From assembly GCF_003369835.1 (NCBI RefSeq), contig NZ_QPMJ01000001.1, positions 434,001-498,000 on the forward strand: a DNA stretch of 64,000 nucleotides, given 5' to 3'. Of this stretch, positions 32,606-41,333 are shown piece after piece. The DNA is from Halorussus rarus. Lineage in GTDB: Archaea; Halobacteriota; Halobacteria; Halobacteriales; Haladaptataceae. How positions within the stretch are numbered: position 1 is the first letter of the stretch; every line of letters begins with the position of its first letter. A program made the translations under genes and the position numbers. The notes beneath the pieces are model-generated. The model was not told the DNA's origin and did not search any database. It saw only the letters and a list, made by a program, of their open reading frames with translations.

Positions 32606-33108
32606 GCCTGGGCCCTCGCTTCGTCGACCAGCGCGTCGAGGTCGAGCACCCCGAGCGGGTCGTCCCCGTCATCGGGGTCGGCGACGACCGCCCGGAACCA
32701 CCGCCGGTTCGCCGGCGGCTCCCAGTCGGCCGACGTCGGCGTCTCGATGCGCCCGACGTGTCGGGCGTCGATACCCGCCACCTCGTCGACGAGCAGGCCC
32801 GTCGGCCGGGCGTCGCTGCGGTCGAGCACCAGCAGCGTCGACTCTTCGTCGGACGCTCGGGGCGGGAGGTCCAGCAGCGCCCGGCCGTCGACGACCACCG
32901 GAATCCGGCCCCCGAGGTTGGCCACGCCAGCGATGGCGGGTCCGGTGTGGGGGACCGGGGTCACCGCCGGCGCGTCGAGAACCCGCTCGACGTGGCCGAG
33001 TTCGAGGCCGTACTCGTCGCCGCCCAGCCCGAAGCGGACGAACTCGACCCACTCGCGCCGGTCCGCCGCGGCCCCCGTCGTCGTCGCGCTCGATAGCTCG
33101 CCGCTCAT
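32602..33108 (-). CDS. cheW: CheW coupling protein, 168 aa
   Basis: CheW links receptors to CheA. The CheW fold is visible: FVRFGLGGDEYGLELGHVERVL, VPHTGPAIAGVANLGGRIPVVVDGRALL, and TGLLVDEVAGIDARHV. It starts 3 nt after the receptor gene and overlaps cheC by 4 nt, so receptor, CheW and CheC are one operon. Its dedicated placement suggests it serves this receptor in particular. Confidence 0.95.
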   Translation of the reverse strand: MSGELSSATTTGAAADRREWVEFVRFGLGGDEYGLELGHVERVLDAPAVTPVPHTGPAIAGVANLGGRIPVVVDGRALLDLPPRASDEESTLLVLDRSDARPTGLLVDEVAGIDARHVGRIETPTSADWEPPANRRWFRAVVADPDDGDDPLGVLDLDALVDEARAQA

Positions 33109-33111
33109 CCG

Positions 33112-34950
33112 TCAGGCCTCCCCGTCGCCGAGGGGTTCGGTCGGCTCGCCGCCGGGTTCGGGGGACTCGGCCAGCGGGTCCTCCGTGGAGACGTCGGTCG
33201 AGTCGGTCCCTGCGTCGGTATCGACATCGGCGACGGCCGGGTCGATTTCGGCCGCGTCGGTCTCGGCGGTGTCCGCCTCCGCATCGCTCCCGACGTCCGC
33301 GGTCGAGACGGACACGGGCTCGGTGTCGCGGTCCTCCGGCGGGAGCGGGTCGTCGGCGTCGGCGGTCGCGTCGCCTTCGTCGGGAACCGCCGAGTCGTCC
33401 GTATCGACTCCCGACCCGTCGGCGTCGGCCCCGGCTGATTTGGAGCCGTCGTCCTCGTCCGCGTCGTCGCCCGCGTCCTCGCCGATGGCGTCCTCGGTGT
33501 CGAACGAGTCCAGCGCGTTGCTGAGCCGGGTCGCCTGGCGGGCCAGGTCGCTCGCGCTGTCCGAAACCTGCGAGAGGGCCGTCGTCTGGGACTCGCCGGC
33601 GGTCGCCACGGTCTCGGCTTCGGCCGTGATGGCCTCGCTGACCGCCGCGGCCTCTTCGACCATCTGGAGGGCCTCCTCGGTCGAGTCGGCCTGCTGCTGG
33701 GTCGCGTCGGAGATCTCCTGGACGCCCGCGTTGGTCTTCTGGGCGTAGCCCGCGATGTCGGCCAGCGCCTCCGCGGCGTTCTCGACCGAGTCGGTCTGCT
33801 GGGAGATCCGGTCGCTGGTGTCCCGGACCTCGTCGACCGTCCGGTCGGTCTGGTGCTGGATGCGGTTGAGCCGCCCCTCGATGTCGCCGGCCGCCTCCTT
33901 CGTGCGCTCGGCGAGGTCCTTGATCTCGTTGGCGACCGCCGCGAAGCCCGCGCCCTGCTCGCCGGCGCGGGAGGCCTCGATGTGAGCGTTCAGGGCGAGC
34001 ATGTTGGTCTGCTCGGCGATCTCGGAGATGAAGTCGATGAGCTCGTCGACCTGCTCGACCTCGGATTCGAGCCCCTCGATGGCCTCGACGGTCTCCTCGG
34101 ACTCGGTCTCGATATCGTTCATCCCCTCGACCGCGTCGGTGGCGGCCGCCCGGCCCTCGCGGCCGGTCTCGGCGGTCCGCTCGGCGATGGCGGCCACGTC
34201 GTCGGTCGAGGCCGCGACCTCCTGTACCGCGGTCGAGAGCCGGTCCATCTGGTCGGCGGCCGCCCGGAGGTCGCCGGTCTGGGCCTCGGCGTCGACCGAG
34301 ATGTCCCGGAGCGAGTCGACGACCCGCAAACTCCCGTCGCTGACCTCCTCGGTGCTGAGCGTGACCTCCTGGCTGTAGGTGGCCACCTCGTTGGCGAACC
34401 GGGTGAGGTTCTCGACGGTCGCCTCGAACTCCTCGAGCATCGCGTTGAACTCGGTCGCGACCCGGTTCATCGCCTCGCTCTCGGAGCTGGGTTCGACCCG
34501 CTCGCCGAGGTCGCCGTCGGCGCACCGGCGCATGACCCGGCCGTACTCCTCGGCGGTCTGCTCGACGTGGGCGTGGAGGTCCTCGGCTTCGAGCCGTGCG
34601 CGGTGCTCGTCCAGCAGCGTCTCGTGGGTGTCGGCCATCGAGGCCGCGACCCGGCCCACGCAGTCCGCGCGGGCGGAGTCGAACGACGGCTCCTCGCCGT
34701 CGGCCCGCCGGTCCGCGCTCGCCACGAGCCGGTCGAGCGCCCGGCTCGCCCGCCACGAGACGGTCGTCCCGACGGCTCCCGCGAGGAGCGCGCCGCCGAG
34801 CGTCGCTCCGACGACAGTTCGGTCGAACTGACCGGTCGCGTACACGCCTCCTGCCGCGAGAGCGCCGACCGCCGCCATCGTCAGACCCACCTTCAGCGGG
34901 TAGCGCCGCCTGACGAAGCCGGGGACGACCGCTCGCACAACGTTAGCCAT
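33112..34950 (-). CDS. Methyl-accepting chemotaxis protein without extracellular domain, 612 aa
   Basis: Two TM helices (about 21-39 and 46-65) are separated by only a few residues, so nothing senses outside the cell. HAMP-like and long coiled-coil regions follow. The signalling hairpin [31 protein letters not shown] is near residues 310-345 and binds CheA and CheW. From about 487 to the end is a disordered acidic tail of Asp, Glu, Ala and Thr. It is next to an H-NOX gas sensor gene, the most likely source of its input. A TATA lies 25-32 nt before the ATG, so it has its own promoter. Confidence 0.94.
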   Translation of the reverse strand: MANVVRAVVPGFVRRRYPLKVGLTMAAVGALAAGGVYATGQFDRTVVGATLGGALLAGAVGTTVSWRASRALDRLVASADRRADGEEPSFDSARADCVGRVAASMADTHETLLDEHRARLEAEDLHAHVEQTAEEYGRVMRRCADGDLGERVEPSSESEAMNRVATEFNAMLEEFEATVENLTRFANEVATYSQEVTLSTEEVSDGSLRVVDSLRDISVDAEAQTGDLRAAADQMDRLSTAVQEVAASTDDVAAIAERTAETGREGRAAATDAVEGMNDIETESEETVEAIEGLESEVEQVDELIDFISEIAEQTNMLALNAHIEASRAGEQGAGFAAVANEIKDLAERTKEAAGDIEGRLNRIQHQTDRTVDEVRDTSDRISQQTDSVENAAEALADIAGYAQKTNAGVQEISDATQQQADSTEEALQMVEEAAAVSEAITAEAETVATAGESQTTALSQVSDSASDLARQATRLSNALDSFDTEDAIGEDAGDDADEDDGSKSAGADADGSGVDTDDSAVPDEGDATADADDPLPPEDRDTEPVSVSTADVGSDAEADTAETDAAEIDPAVADVDTDAGTDSTDVSTEDPLAESPEPGGEPTEPLGDGEA

Positions 34951-34974
34951 TGAGCGAACACAATCAGTACGACG

Positions 34975-34982
34975 TAATAAAT
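34975..34982 (-). promoter_or_regulatory. Core promoter of the chemoreceptor-cheW-cheC-cheD operon
   Basis: ATTTATTA on the minus strand lies 25-32 nt before the receptor ATG. It is inside an AT-rich 90-bp gap (34951-35040). Confidence 0.5.
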
Positions 34983-35107
34983 CTTAACGAAACATGAACG
35001 AAGAGTTATAAAAATATAGCGCCAGGTAAAATCAACCGTCGAAACATATCTGTAGAACCGACCGAGATACGATCACGTTCAGCGAGAGGGTCGCGGACCA
35101 ACGACCG

Positions 35108-35647
35108 TCAACGCCGGACGACCAGTTCGCACCGGTCGTCGCCATCGCGCATGCACGTCCGCTCGTCGACGGCGAACGCCTCGCCGTAGTAGTCGCCGAC
35201 GCCCCGGAGCAGCCCGACCGCAAGCGGGCAGAGCTCCCGGTCGGAGGCGTAGGTCACCACCACCTCGTCGGCCCCGACCCGCTCGGCGCCGAGGTTGGGC
35301 GGGGTGTAGGTCGACAGCTGCTTGCCCCGCAGCGCCTCGTGGATGTACGTCTCGACGTTGGCGATCAGGTCGAGGCCGGTCCAGTCGGCGTCGACGTGGA
35401 CGCCGTAGGTCTCGACCAGCGACGGCACGAGGAACCGGCCGAACGCGTCGAGCAGGTCGGGCACCGACTCGCCGGTGACCGCCGACGCCGCCTCCACGAG
35501 CGCGAGCGCGTCGGCGTCGGCGTACTCGGTCACCGGGACGTACACCGTCCCGCCGAGGTCCGCGCGGTCCCGGACGGTCCGCCAGGCCTCGTCGTCGTAC
35601 TCGGCGGTCACGAAGTCCTTCAGCCCCTTGAGGACGATGCCGTGCAC
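35108..35647 (-). CDS. H-NOX heme NO/O2-binding sensor protein, 179 aa
   Basis: H-NOX domains bind NO, and some bind O2, through a heme with a His ligand. The N-terminus VHGIVLKGLKDFV matches the family start HGxxxxxLxxFV. The heme-ligating His103 is in NVETYIHEALRG, the Pro that distorts heme is in YTPPNLG (116-117), and the heme-propionate motif YxSxR is YASDR at Tyr133, Ser135 and Arg137. Length is that of a stand-alone H-NOX. The start is GTG at 35647, two bases after the stop of a 37-codon ORF. Its place between cheA/cheC and a receptor lacking a sensor domain suggests it controls that receptor. Confidence 0.88.
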   Translation of the reverse strand: MHGIVLKGLKDFVTAEYDDEAWRTVRDRADLGGTVYVPVTEYADADALALVEAASAVTGESVPDLLDAFGRFLVPSLVETYGVHVDADWTGLDLIANVETYIHEALRGKQLSTYTPPNLGAERVGADEVVVTYASDRELCPLAVGLLRGVGDYYGEAFAVDERTCMRDGDDRCELVVRR

Positions 35648-35649
35648 GG

Positions 35650-35763
35650 CTACCGCTCCCGCCCGGCGGGCCCGGTCGCGGCGCGCGCTGATCCCGACCC
35701 GACGACGCCTCGCTCGGTCCAGTGCGCCGCGTCCGGCGGCGGGTCCCTCCGACGCTGGTACAT
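35650..35763 (-). CDS. 37-aa upstream ORF before H-NOX
   Basis: It runs from ATG at 35763 to TAG at 35652-35650; the H-NOX GTG begins after 2 nt. The peptide begins MYQRRRDPPPDAAHWTERGV and is basic, unlike the acidic proteins here, so it may be regulatory rather than functional. A TATA-like TTATACTA (35786-35793) lies 23-30 nt upstream, so a leaderless transcript would start at this ATG. Confidence 0.4.
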   Translation of the reverse strand: MYQRRRDPPPDAAHWTERGVVGSGSARAATGPAGRER

Positions 35764-35785
35764 GTTTCAATCGGATTCGGACTGA

Positions 35786-35793
35786 TAGTATAA
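35786..35793 (-). promoter_or_regulatory. Core promoter for the uORF/H-NOX transcript
   Basis: TTATACTA on the minus strand, centred about 27 nt before the uORF ATG. Confidence 0.45.
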
Positions 35794-35905
35794 CTGTTCT
35801 GGCCGTCATGATAGAGGACGCTTCGGAGCGAAAGTTAGGGGTTCGTGGGGTGAGGGGCAGTATCCCCCCAGAAAGGTAACTCTCGTCGGAAGGACGGCTC
35901 GCGGC

Positions 35906-37240
35906 TCAGAGCGAGTCCCAGTAGTCGAGGTCCATCTCCTCGCCGGAGAGGTCGGTGTCGGCCTCGGGTTCCGTGTCGGCCACCCGGGCCATGTCGAACT
36001 CGCCGAGCGCGGTCCGGAGGTCCGCCTCGTCGGGGATGACGTAGATGTCGAGGTCGACCTCGGTGTCGACCGCCTCGATGCGGGTGTCGAAGACGAACGC
36101 GAACTCCTGGGACTCGCCCAGCCCCACGACGAGGGGGTCGACCACCGCCGCGCCCATGTCGTGGGCGTAGGCCGGTGTCGAGTGGTCGATGGTCGTGTCG
36201 AGCAGGTTGGCCCACCCGTCGAGCATCCCGCTGGCCATCACGTTCGACAGCTCCTGGACGGCGTCGCGCTCGAACGCGCCGAAGTCGGTCGCGGTCCGGC
36301 CTTCGACGCTCCGACTCACCAGCCGCCGGGCCGAGCCCTCGTCGAACAGGAAGAGGAGGTAGCCGCTGGGCATCCCGGAGAAGCTGAACGCCACGCCGAT
36401 CATCCGCTCGGTCGACACCTCGCTGGGGATGGCGTCGAGCGAGATGAAGTTGATGCGCCGGATGTCGACGTCCATCTCGATGTCGGTCATCTGGGTCAGG
36501 TTGGCCGCCACCTGGGTCGCGCCGCGCTGGGCGATGCGGTCGAACCCGACCAGCTTCTCGAACTCGATGGCGCGGTCCTCGGTCCGGGCCCGGAACAGCC
36601 GCCGGACCGTCTCGGCGTCCGGAATCAGGTAGTGGCGGAACGTCAGTTCCTCGCCGACCGCCTCGAGGTTGTTCCGGAACAGCACCGCGAGGTCGTCGGA
36701 CGCGGGCGTTCCGGACCGCTCGCCCGTCTCGGCGGTTTCGGCAGCTACCGTGTCGCCATCGCCGCCCGTTCCTGCTCCCGCCAGCGCGAATTCCGCATTG
36801 CCGAGGAACGCGTCGGGGTCGTCGGCCGTCACGTACGTCGGTGCCGACACGTCGACGTTGGTGTCGAGCACGTTCGCCCACCCGTCGACGAACCCGTTGT
36901 TCATTATCTGGGCGATCTCGGTCACGGTGCTCTCCCGGAGCGTCCCCTCCTCGACGGTGGGGACGTCCGCGACGACCGCCGAGGCGATGGTCTCGGCGCT
37001 CTCGCGGTCGAACAGTAGCAGCGAGGTCCCGCCGACCCCGTCCGAGAGGCCCACGCGGATGCCGACCCACTCGGCGTCGGCCAGTTCGCGCGCGACCGAG
37101 TCGTCTCTGGTGAAGTTGAGGTGGGTGACCTCGACCCGCGCCGGGATGTCGGTCATCGAACTCAGTCGACTGGCCGCCAGGCCGGCGCCCTCCCGGGCCA
37201 TCTCGTAGAACGTCCCGAGGGTGTCGACGTCGAGTTTCAT
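35906..37240 (-). CDS. Double CheC-like chemotaxis protein, 444 aa
   Basis: Two CheC-like units are arranged in tandem, about 1-160 and 220-410, joined by an acidic linker. Each has the FVDGWANVLDT / MLDGWANLLDT signature after the active-site helix. In unit 2 the helix has the catalytic pair E-x-x-N (VQELSNVMASG). In unit 1 it is E-x-x-Q (VTEIAQIMNNG), which may impair phosphatase activity. Its ATG overlaps the cheA stop. Probably a CheY-P sink or adaptor; catalytic role partly uncertain. Confidence 0.85.
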   Translation of the reverse strand: MKLDVDTLGTFYEMAREGAGLAASRLSSMTDIPARVEVTHLNFTRDDSVARELADAEWVGIRVGLSDGVGGTSLLLFDRESAETIASAVVADVPTVEEGTLRESTVTEIAQIMNNGFVDGWANVLDTNVDVSAPTYVTADDPDAFLGNAEFALAGAGTGGDGDTVAAETAETGERSGTPASDDLAVLFRNNLEAVGEELTFRHYLIPDAETVRRLFRARTEDRAIEFEKLVGFDRIAQRGATQVAANLTQMTDIEMDVDIRRINFISLDAIPSEVSTERMIGVAFSFSGMPSGYLLFLFDEGSARRLVSRSVEGRTATDFGAFERDAVQELSNVMASGMLDGWANLLDTTIDHSTPAYAHDMGAAVVDPLVVGLGESQEFAFVFDTRIEAVDTEVDLDIYVIPDEADLRTALGEFDMARVADTEPEADTDLSGEEMDLDYWDSL

Positions 37241-40200
37241 AGCGTTGCCACGTCCAGCACGTTCACCGCGCGGCCGTCGCCCAGCGTGGTCGCCCCGCTG
37301 ACGCCGGGGACGTCCCGGAGCAGGTCGCCGTAGGGCCGGACCACGACCTCCTGGGACGTCACCATCCGGTCGCACCGCAGCGCGAGCCGGCCGGCCTGGG
37401 TGCGGAGCCAGACCATCTGGTCGCCGGCCTCGGGCTCGGAGTCGGTGTCGGAGCCCTCGAGCCCCAGCGCGGACGCCAGCCGAACGTGGGGGTAGGCGTC
37501 CTCGGCCTCGACGCCCTCCGGCAGGCCGCCCACGAGGTCGAGGTCCGACCGCCGGACCACCTCCCGGCCGTTCTCGGTCTCGACCGGCGGTGCGGGCGTC
37601 ACCTGCTCGACCGCGGTCATCGGGACGCCGAACGTCTGGCCGGTCGTCGCCACGAACAGCACCTCGGTCAGCGCGATGGACACCGGGACCGTGAGCCGAA
37701 CGGTGGTCCCCACGCCGGGGTCGCTCTCGACGCTCACCGTGCCGTTGAGGTCGGCGACCGTCCGGTGGACCACGTCCATGCCGACGCCCCGGCCGCTCAC
37801 GTCGGTCACCTCATCGCTGGTGGTGAATCCCGGCTCGAACAGCAGGTCGTAGGTCTGCTCGTCGCTCAATTCCGCGGCCTCGGCCCGGGTGACGACGCCG
37901 TTCTCGACGGCTCGGTCGCGGACCGCCTCGGGGTCGACGCCCCGACCGTCGTCCGAGAGCTCGACGACCACCTCGTCGCCGACGCGCTCGGCCGAGATGG
38001 CGACGGTCCCGTCTCGCGCCTTGCCGGCCGCCTCGCGCTCCTCGGGCGGTTCGATGCCGTGGTCGACCGCGTTGCGCGCGAGGTGGACCAGCGGGTCCCG
38101 GAGCCGGTCGACGATGGAGCGGTCGAGCTCCACGTCGGCGTCGTCGGCGACGACCTCGACCTCCTTGCCCTGCGAGCGAGCCACGTCCCGGACGGTCCGG
38201 GGGATCTCCTCGAGCGCGGTCTCGAGCCCCACGAGCCGCACGTCGACGACGGTCCGGCGGTACTCGGTGACGATCCGGAGCAGGTTCGACACCTCCTCGC
38301 GGACGGCCTCGTCGGTCTCGGGGCCGACCGCCTCGTCGAGCCGGAGGTGTGACAGCGACAGCTCCTCGGCGACGTTCAGCAGTCGGTCGGCGGTCTCGAC
38401 GTCGACGGTCGTCGCCTGCAGCCGGTCGAACTCCCGGGTGTCGCCGGCGCGCTCCCCGCCCCGGTCCGGGAACTCCGCGGCGTCGAGGCTGCTCGCCTCG
38501 ATGGTCGGCACCGCAGACCGGAAGACCTCGCCCTCGTCGCCGGCGTCCTCGCTCCCCGGCCCGGTGCCGAGCAGGTCGCCGAACCGCGACTCGAACTCCG
38601 CCATCTCCTCGTCGACCGCGACGTCCATCTCGGCGCCGCCGCCCGCGTCGGAGTCGCCGTCGAGGTCGGCGTCGAACTCGCCGCGGAGGTCCACGCCGAG
38701 GTCGGTCTCGGGCAGCGAGTCGGGGTCCGGCATCGGGTCGGCGTCCGACGCCGGTTCGGCGTCCGGCATCGCGTCCGGGTCCGGAAGCGAGTCCGCGTTC
38801 GGGGCCGACTCCGCAGTAGGCACCGAGTCCGCGTCGGGGATCGAGTCGTCGTCCGGAACCGGATCAGCGTCCGGTGCCCCGTCGTCGGCCGCGACCGTGT
38901 CGGCGTCCGTCCCGTCGTCCGCCGCGGTCGCTGGTTCCGCGTCCGACGCCTCGTCCGGCGTCGCGGACGACGTCGGTTCCCCGGGCGAGACCGATCCGTC
39001 GCCGGATTCCGGCGCGTCCTCGGCCTCGTCGCCCCCGAAGACGAACGTGCCCGGCTCTTCGGTCTCTTCGGTCTCGTCGGTCTCGTCGACTCCCTCGACC
39101 TCGCCGTCCGCGTCTGGCTCGCCACTCGCGTCGGTCGTCGCGTCGGGCGCACCGACCGCCCCGTCTTGGTCGTCGTCCGGCGACGGATCGGCGTCGGCCA
39201 GCCCGAGGGGGTCGCCGATCGCGTCGGCAGGCTCGCCGCTGCTCTCGCCGACCGCCGCGCCGCCCGCCGGGTCGGCGTCGACGTCGCCGGTCCCGAGCAG
39301 GTCGGGCGGCAGGTCAGGGGAGTCGCCGCTTCCGGTCGGGGCGTCGGCCGATTCCGACGCCGGTCCGGCGGCGCCGTCCTCGGAGGGGGCCGCCGCGGCG
39401 TCCTCGTCCGGATCCTCCTCTGGTTCGAGCGCCAGCAGCTCCTCGATGGTGTAGGTGTCCTCGTCGTCGAACTCGCCGAACTCGACCGCGTCGATGTCGG
39501 CCTGGAGGTCGTCGACGCCCTGGTCGTCGTCGACCCGCCGTTTCGTCTCCTCGAAGAACGCCGAGGGTTCGTCTGGGGTCTCCGCGGGACCAGGGCCGGC
39601 GGCGGAGTCGGCGTCGTCGGCCCCTCGCAAGGAGTCGGCCGAAGTCGAACCGGACGTCGCGGAGTCGGTCCCGAGGTCGCCCTCGTCGCCGAGCATGCCC
39701 CACCCGTCGAGTTCCTCGTCGTCGGCCGGGTCGTCCAGCCCGTCGAGCAGGCCGTCGATGTCGTCGAACTCGGAGGTCTCCTCGAGCGCCGCGACGACGT
39801 CGTCGCTCAGCCCCTCCTCGGCGGGGTCCCAGTCGTCGTCAGGGTCGGCGAAGCCGGACGCGGCGGCGTCGAGCGTCGCGTCCGAGTCGGTCGGCGTCCG
39901 CGCGCGCTCCTCGTCGAGGGTCGCCCGAAGTGACGCGCAGGTCGCGGCGACGTCGCCCTCGACGTCGCCGCCGACAGCGTCGGTCCGGACCGTCGCTTCG
40001 AGGAGGTCGACGGTCGCCAGCGCCTCGTCGATCAGCGCGGGCGTCGGTTCGACCGCGCCGGCCCGGAGCGCGTCGAGCGCGTCCTCGACCGCGTGGGCCA
40101 GGTCGCCGGCGTCGTCGAGCCCGCGGGTCCGGCACGACCCCTTGAGCGAGTGGGCGACCCGGAACAGCTCGGCGACCGGCGCGTCCGCGTCCCCGCCGGC

Positions 40201-40281
40201 CTCGGCGGCGAGCAGGCCGTCGTTCAGCGTGCGGATCTGGGACCTCGCCTCGCGGCGGAAGGCGTCGTCAGTCGGAGCCAT
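37237..40281 (-). CDS. cheA: Chemotaxis histidine kinase CheA, 1014 aa
   Basis: CheA phosphorylates CheY in response to receptors. The HPt domain (about 1-115) has the phospho-accepting His44 in VAHSLKGSC. P3 dimerisation is at about 620-690. The ATPase domain has the N box VHLARNAVDHG (near 735), G1 DDGRGVD and G2 GRGVGMDVV. A CheW-like domain fills about 860-1010. Between HPt and P3 lies an unusually long acidic linker of roughly 500 residues with Pro-Asp-Ala-Asp-type repeats. No separate P2 CheY-binding domain is recognisable. It overlaps the next gene by 4 nt. Confidence 0.96.
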   Translation of the reverse strand: MAPTDDAFRREARSQIRTLNDGLLAAEAGGDADAPVAELFRVAHSLKGSCRTRGLDDAGDLAHAVEDALDALRAGAVEPTPALIDEALATVDLLEATVRTDAVGGDVEGDVAATCASLRATLDEERARTPTDSDATLDAAASGFADPDDDWDPAEEGLSDDVVAALEETSEFDDIDGLLDGLDDPADDEELDGWGMLGDEGDLGTDSATSGSTSADSLRGADDADSAAGPGPAETPDEPSAFFEETKRRVDDDQGVDDLQADIDAVEFGEFDDEDTYTIEELLALEPEEDPDEDAAAAPSEDGAAGPASESADAPTGSGDSPDLPPDLLGTGDVDADPAGGAAVGESSGEPADAIGDPLGLADADPSPDDDQDGAVGAPDATTDASGEPDADGEVEGVDETDETEETEEPGTFVFGGDEAEDAPESGDGSVSPGEPTSSATPDEASDAEPATAADDGTDADTVAADDGAPDADPVPDDDSIPDADSVPTAESAPNADSLPDPDAMPDAEPASDADPMPDPDSLPETDLGVDLRGEFDADLDGDSDAGGGAEMDVAVDEEMAEFESRFGDLLGTGPGSEDAGDEGEVFRSAVPTIEASSLDAAEFPDRGGERAGDTREFDRLQATTVDVETADRLLNVAEELSLSHLRLDEAVGPETDEAVREEVSNLLRIVTEYRRTVVDVRLVGLETALEEIPRTVRDVARSQGKEVEVVADDADVELDRSIVDRLRDPLVHLARNAVDHGIEPPEEREAAGKARDGTVAISAERVGDEVVVELSDDGRGVDPEAVRDRAVENGVVTRAEAAELSDEQTYDLLFEPGFTTSDEVTDVSGRGVGMDVVHRTVADLNGTVSVESDPGVGTTVRLTVPVSIALTEVLFVATTGQTFGVPMTAVEQVTPAPPVETENGREVVRRSDLDLVGGLPEGVEAEDAYPHVRLASALGLEGSDTDSEPEAGDQMVWLRTQAGRLALRCDRMVTSQEVVVRPYGDLLRDVPGVSGATTLGDGRAVNVLDVATL

Positions 40282-40344
40282 CCCTGTACCCCCGCGAGGC
40301 GTCGGGTCGCAGGCGCCGGTCGGCGTCGTCGGTCGCGACCGCGG

Positions 40345-40716
40345 TCACGGGGCGACCACCCCGTCGATGGCGTCGGTCAGCTCCTCGTCCTCGAACGGCT
40401 TGGTGATGTAGGCGTCGGCGCCCGCCCGCGCGGCCAACTGTATCTTCTGGCGCTGGCCCACGCTGGTGCACATGATGACCCGCACCTCTTCGTCGAGCTT
40501 CTTGATCGCGGCGGTGGCCTTCAGCCCGTTGGCCTTCCGCATCACGATGTCCATCAGCACGAGGTCGACCTCGTCGGCGTGCTCCTTGTACCGCTGGATG
40601 GCCCACGCGCCGTTGGGCGCCTCGGCGACGATGCGGTACTCGTCGGCCGCGAGCGCGCTCTTGACCCGCTGGCGCATGAACTCCGAGTCGTCCACGATGA
40701 GAATCCCGGTCTTCAT
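40345..40716 (-). CDS. cheY: Response regulator CheY, 123 aa
   Basis: A single receiver domain. Acidic pocket Asp9/Asp10 (IVDDSEFM), phospho-acceptor Asp56 (LVLMDIVM), Thr84/Ser85 (CTSVGQ) and Lys106 (ITKPFEDEEL) are all present. It is the first gene of the leftward chemotaxis cluster, 63 nt before cheA. The ATG at 40716 is chosen over an in-frame start at 40857 because the upstream DNA holds the promoter. Confidence 0.96.
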   Translation of the reverse strand: MKTGILIVDDSEFMRQRVKSALAADEYRIVAEAPNGAWAIQRYKEHADEVDLVLMDIVMRKANGLKATAAIKKLDEEVRVIMCTSVGQRQKIQLAARAGADAYITKPFEDEELTDAIDGVVAP

Positions 40717-40750
40717 GGCGTGATACCTGTTATTCGCTCCGAGCCGTGCA

Positions 40751-40764
40751 AAGTATAAAATACT
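40751..40764 (-). promoter_or_regulatory. Core promoter of the cheY-cheA transcript
   Basis: AGTATTTTATACTT on the minus strand lies 35-48 nt before cheY, which would give a leader of about 10 nt. Confidence 0.5.
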
Positions 40765-40860
40765 ACTCCCCGGAAATATACCACCGAATCCGACAGTTCG
40801 CCACCGCTGACACTTTTTCAGGCAGTGGTGGTCGGTGAATTTCCGCAAATCGGCCAATAC

Positions 40861-40868
40861 ATTTAATC
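40861..40868 (+). promoter_or_regulatory. Core promoter of the truncated hemoglobin gene
   Basis: ATTTAATC lies 28-35 nt before the GTG start at 40896. It is back-to-back with the cheY promoter about 100 bp away, so the two could share regulation. Confidence 0.45.
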
Positions 40869-40895
40869 GCCTCGGTTATATCCGATTAGTCACAC

Positions 40896-41258
40896 GTGTC
40901 CCAGACCCTCTACGAACGGCTCGGCGGTCGCGACGCCATCGCGGCGGTGGTCGAATCGTTCTACGAGCGCGTCCTCGACGACGAGCGCGTGGCTCACTTC
41001 TTCGAGGACGCCGACGTGGCGTCGCTCCGGACCCACCAGACCCAGTTCCTCGCGTCCGCGACGGGCGGTCCGGTCGAGTACGACGGCGCGGACCTCGAGA
41101 CCGCCCACGCCCACCTCGACATCGGCGCGCAGGACTTCGAGATCATCGCGGTCCACCTCGACGAGGCGCTGGCGTCGTTCGAGGTGCCCGACGGCGAGCG
41201 CGGCGAGGTCCTCGCCGCGGTCGGCGAACTCGAACCGGCCGTCGTCTCGGCGGAGTGA
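40896..41258 (+). CDS. Truncated hemoglobin (group 1-like), 120 aa
   Basis: A 2-over-2 globin that binds O2 or NO. The start TLYERLGGRDAIAAVVESFYERVL includes the B9-B10 Phe22-Tyr23 pair. The proximal heme His is probably His71 in ETAHAHLDI, and the C-terminal helices follow (FEIIAVHLDEAL). Length is standard. The start codon is GTG. Divergence from cheY, beside an H-NOX chemotaxis module, makes a role in NO or O2 handling linked to taxis plausible but unproven. Confidence 0.9.
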   Translation: MSQTLYERLGGRDAIAAVVESFYERVLDDERVAHFFEDADVASLRTHQTQFLASATGGPVEYDGADLETAHAHLDIGAQDFEIIAVHLDEALASFEVPDGERGEVLAAVGELEPAVVSAE

Positions 41259-41333
41259 GCCCGGGCGGTCGGGTGTGCAGTCGGCGGGCACAGGCGTGGA
41301 AGCGTTAACTCTTCGCAAGCGGTACCGACCGGC

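Noticed and set aside
38650-38900. Repeats in cheA taken as a CRISPR or satellite
   Set aside because: They are imperfect codon-level repeats of Pro-Asp-Ala-Asp type inside an open frame, without equal spacers.
38874-40145. Plus-strand 423-aa Arg/Pro-rich frame opposite cheA
   Set aside because: A shadow of the acidic cheA linker (Asp/Glu codons read in reverse become Arg/Ser/Pro); not a protein.
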